Part shown: positions 51,802-60,628 of the stretch, in pieces
Layout: each line of letters opens with the position of its first letter
Numbering within the stretch: position 1 is the stretch's first letter
From: Pseudomonas moorei
GTDB taxonomy: Bacteria; Pseudomonadota; Gammaproteobacteria; Pseudomonadales; Pseudomonadaceae
Length of the DNA: 64,000 nt
Direction of reading: 5' to 3'
NCBI RefSeq assembly: GCF_008801475.1
Contig: NZ_VZPP01000001.1
Location: forward strand, 62,001 to 126,000
The notes under the pieces: generated by a model
Told to the model about the DNA's origin: nothing
The model's input: only the letters and a program-made list of their open reading frames with translations
The model's database searches: none
Program-made: the position numbers and the translations under genes

Positions 51802-52215
51802 TTACGTCGAGCTGGCCAATGCCAGGGTGGCCTGGGCATATTTTTGTCGGGTAATCAGCAACTTGGCCGGCGTCTGGGTCAACTGTTCGGCCAGGGCCAG
51901 GGCGGCACTTTCCGCTACACCGTAGCAGCCGGTACGCTCGAAGGCGATCTGCGAATGATGACTGAGTTGTGGCTCATAGCCGGTCAACTGGGCGCTGCTG
52001 AAATACGTCAATGGCAATGAGAGTTGCTCGGCCAGTTCGACAAGGGCTGGTTCGTCGCGCTTCAAATCAATACTCGCCAGGGCCTTGATCTGATGCAGTC
52101 CGATCTGATGCGCTTGCAACGCTTGATCAAGCAGCGCCCGCAAAATACTGACGGGGCAGCCTCGTTGGCAGCCCAGGCCGACCACCAGGGTCGGCGCTGT
52201 GCCGGTATCGGTCAT
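51802..52215 (-). CDS. cobE: CobE/CbiG C-terminal-like cobalamin biosynthesis protein
   Basis: This 137-aa protein corresponds to the C-terminal domain of CbiG, found as separate CobE in aerobic producers. It starts LVVGLGCQRGCP, a signature of the family, and contains IDLKRDEPALVELAEQL and later TGCYGVAESAALALA. It is thought to assist the ring-contraction steps. Its start overlaps the cbtA stop by four bases. Confidence 0.88.
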   Translation of the reverse strand: MTDTGTAPTLVVGLGCQRGCPVSILRALLDQALQAHQIGLHQIKALASIDLKRDEPALVELAEQLSLPLTYFSSAQLTGYEPQLSHHSQIAFERTGCYGVAESAALALAEQLTQTPAKLLITRQKYAQATLALASST

Positions 52216-52916
52216 GCGTGGTATTGGTCATCGAGCTTGCGGCGGAACAGCCAGGCGCTGATCAGGCCCAGGGCCAGCCAGAATGCGACGTTGGTCAACT
52301 GCGAAGCAATTTTGAATTGGGTTTCCAGTGTTTGCGGTGCCAGCATCGAGTGCACTTCCGGCTGCGGCGCGCCAATCACGTGGGGGACGGCAATGATGGC
52401 TGTACCCAGGACTTTCATCAGCCAGTGGCGGCTGAACACGATCAATGCGATGCCGACCGCGGTTGAGGCGGCAGTGCCAATCCACCAGGTTTGCCGTTGC
52501 GCCAGATCGGCAGCGGCGGTGCCTGGCAGTTCAGGCGGCAGGCCGAGGGTCGGCGCGAGCACGAAGGTCGCGTAACCGGCCAGGCCCCAGAGCAGCCCCT
52601 GTGAGGTTTTGGTCGGCGCGCGCAAGGTGTACAGGCCGGCGAGCATCAGGGCGAAACCGACAGCCACCACCAGATTGCCGCCGGTGGTCGACAACACGCG
52701 TTGCCAGCCGTTTTCCGGCTCCCAGGCTTCGGCATCGTGGGTGTGAGCGGCGACGCCAGCGGCGTGTTCATGCATTTCGACCGACGCAGGTTCCGCTTTT
52801 TCGTAGGTTTCGGCCTGCAAAATCAGCGGAGCGACCCAGAAACTTTGCAGCAGAGTCAGCAGCAGGGCGGCCAGCAACCCCGTGAACCCTGCGGTTTGCG
52901 CGATACGCTTGATCAT
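52212..52916 (-). CDS. cbtA: CbtA, predicted cobalt transporter subunit
   Basis: This 234-aa integral membrane protein has about five to six helices and a histidine-containing loop after the first (EMHEHAAGVAAHTHDAE), which may bind cobalt. CbtA is predicted, mainly from B12-riboswitch association, to import cobalt with CbtB. ATG 52916 (MIKRIAQTAG) is preferred; the frame to 53042 runs through cbtB. It is 11 bp downstream of cbtB. Confidence 0.9.
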   Translation of the reverse strand: MIKRIAQTAGFTGLLAALLLTLLQSFWVAPLILQAETYEKAEPASVEMHEHAAGVAAHTHDAEAWEPENGWQRVLSTTGGNLVVAVGFALMLAGLYTLRAPTKTSQGLLWGLAGYATFVLAPTLGLPPELPGTAAADLAQRQTWWIGTAASTAVGIALIVFSRHWLMKVLGTAIIAVPHVIGAPQPEVHSMLAPQTLETQFKIASQLTNVAFWLALGLISAWLFRRKLDDQYHA

Positions 52917-52927
52917 GTCGGCAGGTC

Positions 52928-53122
52928 TCAATGGCACGGGAAGGCGGCGCTGTGACGGGTATCGTGAGCGGCGTTGTGAATCGCCTCGATGTGCGAGAAA
53001 CCGGCGAAATACACAAGGCACGCGCCGAGGATCGACGCACAAACGGCGGCGGTCAGGCGTTGAGTCAGGGTTGTGGTGCTGCTCGTGGTGGTGCTGTGGC
53101 CGGTGGTGCTGATGATCGACAT
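52928..53122 (-). CDS. cbtB: CbtB, predicted small cobalt transporter subunit
   Basis: This 64-aa single-span membrane protein has a transmembrane helix (LTAAVCASILGACLVYFAGF) and the conserved histidine-rich end (HIEAIHNAAHDTRH, last residues PCH) that marks CbtB. ATG 53122 has GAGGGAAGCGCC upstream; the longer frame would run into the leader. It is the first gene behind the minus-strand cobalamin riboswitch. Confidence 0.9.
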   Translation of the reverse strand: MSIISTTGHSTTTSSTTTLTQRLTAAVCASILGACLVYFAGFSHIEAIHNAAHDTRHSAAFPCH

Positions 53123-53239
53123 GGCGCTTCCCTCAGTTCTGTCAGCGGGGAATGAGAGCGCATGCAAATCCCTGCACGAGCGAGCGCGCAGAGGTTCGAA
53201 CAGCGCCCGCCCACCGCGGGTTGTCATTCAGTGATTGTA

Positions 53240-53450
53240 AGGTTCACTTTGTGTTACGGGCCGGTCTCCGGGCTCACGAGGGGTGCTGGCTATCGCCTGA
53301 ACCTGCAAGCATCACCTTCCCATGCCGCACGGGCACAGTGGATCTGACGCTTCGCTCGCTTACCGTTGCGGGGGCAGCACCGGACTGACATGGCTTAAGA
53401 GTAAAGCACATGATTCACCGGTTTCCCGTTTCACCCTGTGAAGGGCACCC
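53240..53450 (-). promoter_or_regulatory. Cobalamin riboswitch upstream of cbtB
   Basis: Read on the minus strand, the region contains the invariant GCCCCCGCAACGGTAAGC core, the CACAGGGTGAAACGGGAA entry region and the B12 box GAGCCCGGAGACCGGCC (complement of 53259-53275). These are the fixed parts of adenosylcobalamin riboswitches. It should switch off cbtB-cbtA-cobE-cobM when B12 is plentiful. Ends are approximate. Confidence 0.92.
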
Positions 53451-53604
53451 GTAACAAGGCGTGTAGGAGAGCATGGGCAAGGGTGGGGCGTCAATTGGCA
53501 AGCGTTCTCAACTCGGGGCGGAGTTGCTCGCGATGACGGCGTTGAAGCGCTGTAGAACTCAGCATGAACATTGACCCGCCCCAATACGATGCGTAGCCTT
53601 GCGC

Positions 53605-53800
53605 TTTCGAGGTTCTTCGGCGTTTGTCGAAGCTAAGAAGGGAACGCGGTCGAAGCCGCGGCTGCCCCCGCAACTGTGAACGGTGATGTTCGCTGCCACG
53701 CCACTGCACGCTCAAGTCCTGAGCCCGCGGGAAGGCGCAGCCAACGCCAGTCAAGCGACTGGCACACCGTCAGCCAGGAGACCTGCCTCGATACAGTTTC
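53605..53800 (+). promoter_or_regulatory. Cobalamin riboswitch upstream of cobW
   Basis: The core GCTGCCCCCGCAACTGTGAA (about 53660-53680) and the B12 box GTCAGCCAGGAGACCTGCC (53769-53787) are nearly consensus, with AAGAAGGGAACGCGGT before them. It lies about 100 bp upstream of cobW and should control cobW, cobN and probably the chelatase gene behind. It is back to back with the riboswitch on the other strand. Ends are approximate. Confidence 0.93.
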
Positions 53801-53903
53801 TCACTACAACCGGGCGGGGTGATCCGGTGGCGAACGCTTCCGGCGCGCACAGGCGTTGCCGGTACTCGTCCCGTATGCCCGCCACCTTGCCAAAGGGCAT
53901 TCG

Positions 53904-54971
53904 ATGAAAACACTGGCCAAACTCCCCGTCACCATCGTTACCGGCTTCCTCGGCTCGGGCAAAACCACCTTGCTGCGGCACATGCTCGACAACGCTCAAG
54001 GGCGCCGCATTGCGGTGATCGTCAACGAGTTCGGCGAACTGGGCATCGACGGTGAAATCCTCAAACAGTGCTCCATCGGTTGCACCGAAGAAGAAGCCAA
54101 TGGCCGGGTCTACGAACTGGCCAACGGCTGCCTGTGCTGCACCGTTCAGGAAGAGTTCTTTCCGGTGATGCGCGAACTGGTCGCCCGTCGCGGCGATCTT
54201 GACCATATCCTCATCGAAACCTCGGGCCTGGCCCTGCCAAAGCCGCTGGTCCAGGCTTTTCAGTGGCCGGAAATCCGCAGCGCCTGCACCGTCGACGCAG
54301 TGATCACCGTGGTCGACAGCCCGGCCGTGGCCGCCGGCACTTTCGCCGCGTTCCCGGATCAGGTGGATGCACAGCGCAAACTCGACCCGAACCTGGATCA
54401 CGAATCGCCGCTGCACGAGCTGTTCGCCGACCAGTTGTCCAGCGCTGATCTGGTGATCCTCAACAAGGCTGACCTGATCAGCCCGGAAGACCTGGCCCGC
54501 GTCCGCCTGGAAGTCGCCGAAGAGTTGCCGCCAGCGGTCAAGGTCATCGAAGCCAGCAGCGGTCGCCTGCCACTGGACGTGCTGATCGGCCTGGGCGCCG
54601 GCTCCGAAGAGCACATCGACAGCCGCCACAGCCATCACGATCATCACCACGATGATGACGATCATGACGACCACGATCACGACGCTTTCGACTCCATCTC
54701 CATCGAGCTGCCGGCCTCTGACGAAAGCCTGCTGATGGACGCACTGACGCAACTGGTGGTCGAGCACAGCATCCTACGGGTCAAGGGTTTCGCGGCGATC
54801 CCGAACAAACCGATGCGCCTGCTGATCCAGGGCGTGGGCACTCGTTTCGACAAGCACTTCGACCGTCAGTGGAGCACTGAAGAAACGCGCACCACGCGTC
54901 TGGTGTTGATTGGCCAGGCCCTGGACGCCGCATTGCTCGAAACGCAATTGCGTGCCGCGCTCAGCGTGTAA
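53904..54971 (+). CDS. cobW: CobW, G3E GTPase of cobalamin biosynthesis
   Basis: This 355-aa metal-handling GTPase has Walker A GFLGSGKTTLLRH, the metal-binding CxCC motif in NGCLCCTV, the switch region ETSGLALPKPL and base-recognition NKADL. A histidine/aspartate run (HSHHDHHHDDDDHDDHDHD, about residues 242-260) is a likely metal-storage loop. It probably delivers cobalt to the CobN chelatase encoded next. ATG 53904 has AAAGGG upstream; the longer frame enters the leader. cobN starts 3 bp after its stop. Confidence 0.94.
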   Translation: MKTLAKLPVTIVTGFLGSGKTTLLRHMLDNAQGRRIAVIVNEFGELGIDGEILKQCSIGCTEEEANGRVYELANGCLCCTVQEEFFPVMRELVARRGDLDHILIETSGLALPKPLVQAFQWPEIRSACTVDAVITVVDSPAVAAGTFAAFPDQVDAQRKLDPNLDHESPLHELFADQLSSADLVILNKADLISPEDLARVRLEVAEELPPAVKVIEASSGRLPLDVLIGLGAGSEEHIDSRHSHHDHHHDDDDHDDHDHDAFDSISIELPASDESLLMDALTQLVVEHSILRVKGFAAIPNKPMRLLIQGVGTRFDKHFDRQWSTEETRTTRLVLIGQALDAALLETQLRAALSV

Positions 54972-54974
54972 ACC

Positions 54975-57900
54975 ATGCACCTGCTCAGGACCCAGCCCGG
55001 CGGTTTCGTGTCGGATGACAACATTGCCGACCTTGGGCAAACCCCCGCCGAACTGGTGATCCTGTGCAGCGGTGACTCCAGTCTGGCGCTGCTCGCCGAA
55101 GCGGCGCAGCAGTTGCCCGACGATTACCCGACCGTGCGCCTGGCCAACCCGATGCAGGTGCAGAACCATGCCTCGGTCGATCTGTACGTCGACGAAGTGC
55201 TGCGCCACGCCAAGGTCATTCTGATTTCGCTGCACGGCGGCATCGCCTATTGGCGTTATGGCGTCGAGCGGTTGGTGGAGCTTTCCCGGCGTGGGGTGCA
55301 GCTGATTCTGGTGCCGGGCGATGACCGTCCCGATCCGGAACTCAGCGACCTCAGCACAGTGACCGTACAGGACCGCGAGCGGCTCTGGCACTTCCTGCGC
55401 CAGGGAGGCATGGGCAATGCGCTGGACCTGTTTCGCTGCCTGGCCAATCGCTGGCTGGGTCGTGACTACGCCTGGTCCGAGCCGCAAGTCCTGCCACGCA
55501 CCGCGATCTACCACCCGCACAAAAGTCCCGCGCAACTGAGCGATTGGCAAGCCGAATGGCGGGCCGACCAACCCGTGGCGGCGGTGCTGTTCTACCGCTC
55601 GCACTTGCAGGCGGCGAACACCGCTTTCATCGATGTTTTCTGTCAGCGTTTACAGGCAGCGGGGTTGAACCCGTTGCCCATCGCCCTGGCCAGTTTGAAG
55701 GAGCCCGGCTGCCTGTCGGTGGTCGAGGACTGGCTGGACGAGGTCGGCGCCTCGGTAATTCTCAACACCACCGGTTTCGCCCAGTCGAGTCCTGAAGCTC
55801 CGCATTTGCGTCCGTTTCGCCGCAACATCCCGGTGATTCAGGCAATTTGCGCCCAGGATAACGAACCGGGATGGCGCGCCAGTGAACAAGGGCTCGGCCC
55901 GCGTGATCTGGCAATGCATATCGCCCTGCCGGAACTGGACGGGCGGATCATCAGCCGACCGATCAGCTTCAAGGATCTGGCCTGGCGCAGTGAGCGCAGT
56001 CAGTCCGATGTAGTCTGCTACCGCGCGCAACCGGAGCGCATGGACTTTGTCGCCGAACTGGCGCGGCGCTGGATCGATCTGGCGCGGCTGCCGAATACCG
56101 AAAAACGCATTGCGCTGATCCTCGCCAACTACCCGACCCGCGATGGACGTATCGGCAATGGTGTCGGCCTTGATACGCCGGCGGCGGCACTGAATATCCT
56201 GCGCACACTGTATGCCGAAGGTTATCCGTTGCCGGCACAGTTGCCCGACAGCGGCACCGCGTTGATCCAGCAACTGCTCGGCGGCGTCAGCAACGATCTC
56301 GATACCCTCGACCAGCGTCCTTGCCAGCAGAGCCTGGCCATGGACGATTACCTGCAAATGTTCAACGCGCTGCCCGCAGCCAACCGCCAAGCGGTGCTGC
56401 AACGCTGGGGCGCGCCCGAGAGCGATCCGATGTGTCGCGGCGGACGGATGATGATTGCCGGGGTGCGTTTCGGCCTGACCTTCGTCGGCATTCAACCGGC
56501 GCGGGGCTATCAGGTGGACCCGAGCGCGGTGTATCACGACCCGGACCTGGTGCCGCCCCACGGCTACCTGGCGTTTTACTTCTGGCTGCGCAACACCTAC
56601 GGCGCCCACGGCGTTATTCACGTCGGCAAGCATGGCAACCTCGAATGGCTGCCGGGCAAGGGTGTCGGGCTCTCCGAACACTGCTGGCCGGACGCGCTGC
56701 TCGGACCATTGCCGAATATTTATCCGTTCATCGTCAACGATCCGGGTGAGGGCGCCCAGGCCAAGCGGCGTACCCAGGCGGTGATCATCGATCACTTGAT
56801 GCCACCCCTGACCCGCGCTGAAACCTACGGCCCGTTGCGCCATCTCGAGCTGTTGGCGGATGAGTACTACGAAGCGCAACTGCTCGATCCGCGGCGTGCC
56901 CGCGAGTTGCAGCGCGACATCCTGCAACTGGTGCGCGACACGCACATCGACCGCGAACTGCAACTGGACGAACAACTCGACAGCGACGCCGACGCGGCGA
57001 TCTGGTTGCCACGTCTGGATACCTACCTATGTGATTTGAAAGAGTCGCAAATCCGCGATGGCCTGCACGTGTTCGGCGAGTCACCGTCCGGGCGCCTGCG
57101 CATTGACACCTTGCTCGCACTGCTGCGCATTCCTCGGGGCGATGGGCGTGGTGCGCAGTCAAGCCTGCCAAGGGCGTTGGCGAAAGCCTTTGAAATGGGC
57201 TTCGATCCGCTCGATTGTGTGCTGGCCGAGCCGTGGAGCGGGCCGCGTCCAGTCGAACTGCAAACCGTCACCGACGAAGTCTGGCGCACAGCCGGCGACA
57301 CCCGCGAACGCTTGGAACTGTTCGCCACACAACTGATTTCGCAGGCGCTGAATGTCTCCTGTAGGAGCGAGCCTGCTCGCGATGGTTTATCAGCCACATT
57401 GATGCCAACTGACACACCATCGCGAGCAAGTTCGCGCCTACAGGAGGCCGGCTGGACCGAGGTGCAGGCCATCCTCGATAACCTGCGCGAGGTGGTCGCA
57501 CCACGACTGGACGCCTGTGGCCCCGCCGAAATGCGCGGCCTGCTCGATGCCCTGAGCGGGCGCTTCGTTCCGGCCGGCCCCAGCGGCGCACCGAGTCGCG
57601 GGCGCCTGGATGTGCTGCCCACCGGGCGCAACTTCTACTCGGTGGACGTGCGCAACCTGCCGACCACCACCGCATGGCGCATCGGTTTCCAGTCCGCCAA
57701 TCTGATCCTTGAGCGTCACCTGCAAGACCATGGTGATCACTTGCGTCAGCTCGGCCTGTCGGTATGGGGTACCGCGACCATGCGCACCGGCGGCGACGAC
57801 ATCGCCCAGGCCATGGCGCTGATGGGCGTGCGTCCGGTGTGGGCGACGGGCAGCCAGCGGGTCGACGATTTTGAAATCCTGCCGCTGAGTTTGCTCGACC

Positions 57901-58817
57901 GCCCGCGGGTCGACGTGACGTTGCGTGTCTCGGGTTTCTTCCGCGATGCCTTTGCCAATCTGATCCGCCTGTTCGACGCCGCCGTGCAGGCGGTTGCCGC
58001 ACTGGACGAGCCGGACGACCTCAACCCCCTGGCGGCCAAGGTGCGCGCCGAGCGTGAAGCGTTGTTGCAATCGGGGCTGGACGAAGACGCGGCCAGACGC
58101 CAGGCCGGTTGGCGCATCTTCGGTGCCAAGCCTGGCGCGTATGGCGCGGGTGTGCAGGGCGCCATCGACGGTCGCCTGTGGCAGAGCCGCGAGGATCTGG
58201 CCGAGGTGTATCTGAACTGGGGCGGCTATGCCTACGGTGGCTCCGACGAAGGCACCGCCGCCCGCGAGCAGTTCGCCCAGCGCCTGAGCCAGGTGCAAGC
58301 GGTGCTGCAAAACCAGGACAACCGCGAACACGATTTGCTCGACTCCAATGACTATTACCAGTTCCAGGGCGGCATGCTGGCCGCCGTGGAAAATCTCAGT
58401 GGTGCAACGGCGGCCAGTTATCACGGCGACCATAGCCAGCCGGACCTGCCGAAAATCCGCACGCTCAAGGAAGAACTGAACCGGGTCATCCGCTCCCGGG
58501 CGGCCAATCCGAAGTGGATCGACGGCGTCAAACGTCACGGCTACAAAGGCGCGTTCGAAATGGCCGCGACGGTCGACAACCTGTTCGCCTTCGATGCCAC
58601 CACGCAATTGATCGACGATCACCAATACGCGCTGCTGGCGGATGCCTATTTGCTTGACGCCAACACCCGTGACTTCGTTCGCGAGCACAATCCCCATGCC
58701 TTGCGCGACATGACCGAACGCATGCTCGAAGCGCAACAGCGGGGGATGTGGAAAGAGCCGGGCGCGTATCGCGAGGCACTGGAGAATCTGTTGCTGGATA
58801 TAGAAGAAGACAGTTGA
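54975..58817 (+). CDS. cobN: Cobaltochelatase large subunit CobN
   Basis: This 1280-aa large subunit holds hydrogenobyrinic acid a,c-diamide while cobalt is inserted with ATP hydrolysed by the AAA+ partner subunits. Family blocks are visible throughout, such as GVIHVGKHGNLEWLPGKGVG and the C-terminal FQGGMLAAVENLSG. Residues about 794-824 are not protein-like: they are the translation of a complete REPIN (CRSEPARDGL ... RASSRLQEAG) that keeps the frame. Without it the protein would be about 1250 residues. It is in one transcript with cobW (3 bp gap). Confidence 0.95.
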   Translation: MHLLRTQPGGFVSDDNIADLGQTPAELVILCSGDSSLALLAEAAQQLPDDYPTVRLANPMQVQNHASVDLYVDEVLRHAKVILISLHGGIAYWRYGVERLVELSRRGVQLILVPGDDRPDPELSDLSTVTVQDRERLWHFLRQGGMGNALDLFRCLANRWLGRDYAWSEPQVLPRTAIYHPHKSPAQLSDWQAEWRADQPVAAVLFYRSHLQAANTAFIDVFCQRLQAAGLNPLPIALASLKEPGCLSVVEDWLDEVGASVILNTTGFAQSSPEAPHLRPFRRNIPVIQAICAQDNEPGWRASEQGLGPRDLAMHIALPELDGRIISRPISFKDLAWRSERSQSDVVCYRAQPERMDFVAELARRWIDLARLPNTEKRIALILANYPTRDGRIGNGVGLDTPAAALNILRTLYAEGYPLPAQLPDSGTALIQQLLGGVSNDLDTLDQRPCQQSLAMDDYLQMFNALPAANRQAVLQRWGAPESDPMCRGGRMMIAGVRFGLTFVGIQPARGYQVDPSAVYHDPDLVPPHGYLAFYFWLRNTYGAHGVIHVGKHGNLEWLPGKGVGLSEHCWPDALLGPLPNIYPFIVNDPGEGAQAKRRTQAVIIDHLMPPLTRAETYGPLRHLELLADEYYEAQLLDPRRARELQRDILQLVRDTHIDRELQLDEQLDSDADAAIWLPRLDTYLCDLKESQIRDGLHVFGESPSGRLRIDTLLALLRIPRGDGRGAQSSLPRALAKAFEMGFDPLDCVLAEPWSGPRPVELQTVTDEVWRTAGDTRERLELFATQLISQALNVSCRSEPARDGLSATLMPTDTPSRASSRLQEAGWTEVQAILDNLREVVAPRLDACGPAEMRGLLDALSGRFVPAGPSGAPSRGRLDVLPTGRNFYSVDVRNLPTTTAWRIGFQSANLILERHLQDHGDHLRQLGLSVWGTATMRTGGDDIAQAMALMGVRPVWATGSQRVDDFEILPLSLLDRPRVDVTLRVSGFFRDAFANLIRLFDAAVQAVAALDEPDDLNPLAAKVRAEREALLQSGLDEDAARRQAGWRIFGAKPGAYGAGVQGAIDGRLWQSREDLAEVYLNWGGYAYGGSDEGTAAREQFAQRLSQVQAVLQNQDNREHDLLDSNDYYQFQGGMLAAVENLSGATAASYHGDHSQPDLPKIRTLKEELNRVIRSRAANPKWIDGVKRHGYKGAFEMAATVDNLFAFDATTQLIDDHQYALLADAYLLDANTRDFVREHNPHALRDMTERMLEAQQRGMWKEPGAYREALENLLLDIEEDS
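57356..57446. repeat. REPIN inside the cobN reading frame
   Basis: A 30-bp arm starting CTCCTGTAGGAGCGAGCCTG is matched by an inverse arm at 57417-57446, with 3 mismatches in 30, around a 31-bp centre. It is the same element type as at 5904 and 58831 but lies within coding sequence, open in frame, adding about 30 residues to CobN. Confidence 0.9.
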
Positions 58818-58830
58818 AACACCGCCGACC

Positions 58831-58919
58831 CTGTAGGAGCGAGCTTGCTCGCGATGCAGCGTCAGTCGCCTCAATAGCCACTGACACAGCGCTTTCGCGA
58901 GAAGGCTCATTCCCACAGG
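58831..58919. repeat. REPIN between cobN and the chelatase AAA+ gene
   Basis: The left arm TGTAGGAGCGAGCTTGCTCG and an eroded right arm (TTCGCGAGAAGGCTCATTCC) are separated by about 45 bp. It lies only 12 bp after cobN and 45 bp before the chelatase gene, so it could lower read-through between them. Confidence 0.82.
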
Positions 58920-58964
58920 GGTCAAGGTGTTTGTGAAATCACCGACCATGACCGAGATTGAACA

Positions 58965-59963
58965 ATGACCGACACCCCCCATTTCCCGCTCTCCGCCGTG
59001 GTCGGCGCCGACGATTTGAAACTCGCGCTGTGCCTGACCGCCATCGACCCGAAGATCGGCGGTGTGTTGATCGAAGGCCCGCGCGGCATGGCCAAGTCGA
59101 CCCTGGCCCGTGGCCTGGCGGACCTGCTGGCCAGCGGTCAGTTTGTCACCTTGCCGTTGGGCGCCACCGAAGAACGCCTGGTGGGCACACTCGATCTCGA
59201 CGCTGCATTGAGCGAAGGTCGCGCGCAATTTTCCCCGGGCGTGCTGGCCAAGGCCGACGGCGGCGTGCTCTACGTCGATGAGGTCAATCTGCTGCCCGAC
59301 CACCTCGTCGATCTGCTGCTCGACGTGGCGGCCAGTGGCACCAATCTGGTCGAGCGCGACGGCATTTCCCACCGGCATTCGGCGAAGTTCGTACTGATCG
59401 GCACCATGAACCCGGAGGAGGGTGAGCTGCGCCCGCAACTGCTCGATCGTTTTGGCTTGAACGTCGCCCTCGGTGGCCACACCGCGCCGGCCGAGCGCGG
59501 GCAGATCATCCGGCGGCGCCTGGACTTCGACAGCGATCCGCACGGCTTCTGCGCCGAGTGGGAGAGCCGCCAGCAGGCGTTGCGCGAGCGTTGCCAGCAG
59601 GCACGCAGCACATTGACCAGCATTGCCCTGGACGATGACGCCCTGGCGCAGATTACCGAGCGTTGTTTTGCCGCCGGGGTCGACGGTTTGCGCGCCGACC
59701 TGGTCTGGTTGCGGGCGGCGCGGGCCCATGCCGCCTGGCGTGGGGTGGGTGCCATCGCCGTCGAAGATATCGATGCGGTCGCCGAATTTGCATTGCGCCA
59801 TCGTCGTCGTGAGCCAACGCCACCGGCCTCACAACAGCAGCAGTCCCACGCCAGTCAACAGCCAAACCCGGACTCAGGCCAGGGACAGTGGGGCGAAATG
59901 CCTGCCCAGGCGCTGCCGGTCGGTGCTCGTCGTGAAGTGCCGAGCTGGCCAAAAAAGCCCTAG
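58965..59963 (+). CDS. chlI: ChlI-like AAA+ subunit of cobalt chelatase (zero-frame product)
   Basis: This 332-aa AAA+ ATPase is like the small subunit of magnesium chelatase and is used with CobN in many B12 producers. Motifs are Walker A EGPRGMAKSTLARG, Walker B GVLYVDEVNLLPDH, sensor 1 GTMNPEEGELRP and the arginine-finger region LLDRFGLNV. After about residue 280 comes a Gln/Pro-rich linker ending SWPKKP, then TAG. The zero-frame stop lies directly after a slippery A AAA AAG. Termination there would give the small subunit, and a -1 shift the medium one. It is downstream of cobN across a REPIN. Confidence 0.9.
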   Translation: MTDTPHFPLSAVVGADDLKLALCLTAIDPKIGGVLIEGPRGMAKSTLARGLADLLASGQFVTLPLGATEERLVGTLDLDAALSEGRAQFSPGVLAKADGGVLYVDEVNLLPDHLVDLLLDVAASGTNLVERDGISHRHSAKFVLIGTMNPEEGELRPQLLDRFGLNVALGGHTAPAERGQIIRRRLDFDSDPHGFCAEWESRQQALRERCQQARSTLTSIALDDDALAQITERCFAAGVDGLRADLVWLRAARAHAAWRGVGAIAVEDIDAVAEFALRHRRREPTPPASQQQQSHASQQPNPDSGQGQWGEMPAQALPVGARREVPSWPKKP

Positions 59964-60628
59964 GCATTCGCCCTCGCTCTGACGCGGGGGCGAATGCCAG
60001 ACCCCGCGCCGGACGCCTCGACCACGGCAAGCAGGGCAAACGTCATGCCGCGCGCGACGGTTCGATCAACTGGCCCGGCACATTGCTGAACGGTCGGCCA
60101 CGTCAGCACGACGACTTGTTGTTCCATCTGCGTACCCGTTCAGCCCATGAGCTGTGGCTGGTGATCGTCGATGCGTCGGCGTCGACGCGACGCCATCAGG
60201 CCTTGAGTGATGCCAAAGGCTTGCTGGCACAGCTGTTCGACGATGCTTACCGCCAACGCGCGCGGCTGGCCCTGCTGACCGCCAGCGGATCGCTGCCGAA
60301 ATGGCAGGTGCAAGGGTTGAAGGCGTCCAGCGGATTGCGTCACTGGCTCGATGGGCTTGGTGCCGGCGGTGGCACGCCGTTGCTGGCGGCGTTGAGTGAA
60401 GCGGGGCGCTGGCTGGGAGCGCGGCACAAGCGCTTCCCTGCGGAGCAGCAACGGTTGCTGATAGTGACCGATGGCCGCTTGAAGGACTGGCCGACGTTGC
60501 CCGCGCTCGATTGTCCGGGGCTGGTCATCGACATCGAGCGCGGGCCGATTCGCCTCGGGCGCAGCCGGGTCCTGGCGGCGCAGCTTCAGGCTGAGTATCG
60601 GCATATCGATGGGTTGCTTCCCGGCTGA
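58965..60628 (+). CDS. chlD: ChlD-like AAA+/vWA medium subunit, made by -1 frameshift at 59957
   Basis: Reading shifts to the -1 frame after AAG at 59955-59957, and translation continues GCC CTA GGC ATT to the TGA at 60626-60628. The product would have 331 zero-frame residues plus 223 more (554 aa). The extension runs ALGIRPRSDAGANARP, RDGSINWPGTLLNGRPRQH and a von Willebrand A domain with MIDAS motif VIVDASAST and TDGRLKDW. This is the AAA+-linker-vWA layout of ChlD. The vWA frame has no ATG or ribosome binding site near its start (only a TTG at 60083, inside the conserved part), so separate translation is unlikely. A sequencing error or true mutation is the alternative. Confidence 0.82.
59951..59998 (+). 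promoter_or_regulatory. Programmed -1 ribosomal frameshift signal
   Basis: The slippery heptamer A AAA AAG (59951-59957) is in the right phase for a zero-frame CCA AAA AAG. A 5-base spacer (CCCTA) follows. Next is a hairpin: GGCATTCGCCCTCGC (59963-59977) pairs with GCGGGGGCGAATGCC (59984-59998), 15 bp with one G-U pair and a 6-base loop. The zero-frame stop TAG ends at the base of the stem. Slippery site, spacing and stem all match known signals such as dnaX. Confidence 0.85.

Noticed and set aside
57438..59801. 787-codon minus-strand frame across cobN and the chelatase gene
   Set aside because: Antisense to two well-supported genes and crossing a REPIN; composition is that of a complementary frame.
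60083..60628. vWA protein as a separate gene starting at TTG 60083
   Set aside because: The TTG has no ribosome binding site, and the conserved sequence begins at least 15 codons earlier in the same frame. The frameshift product explains it better.
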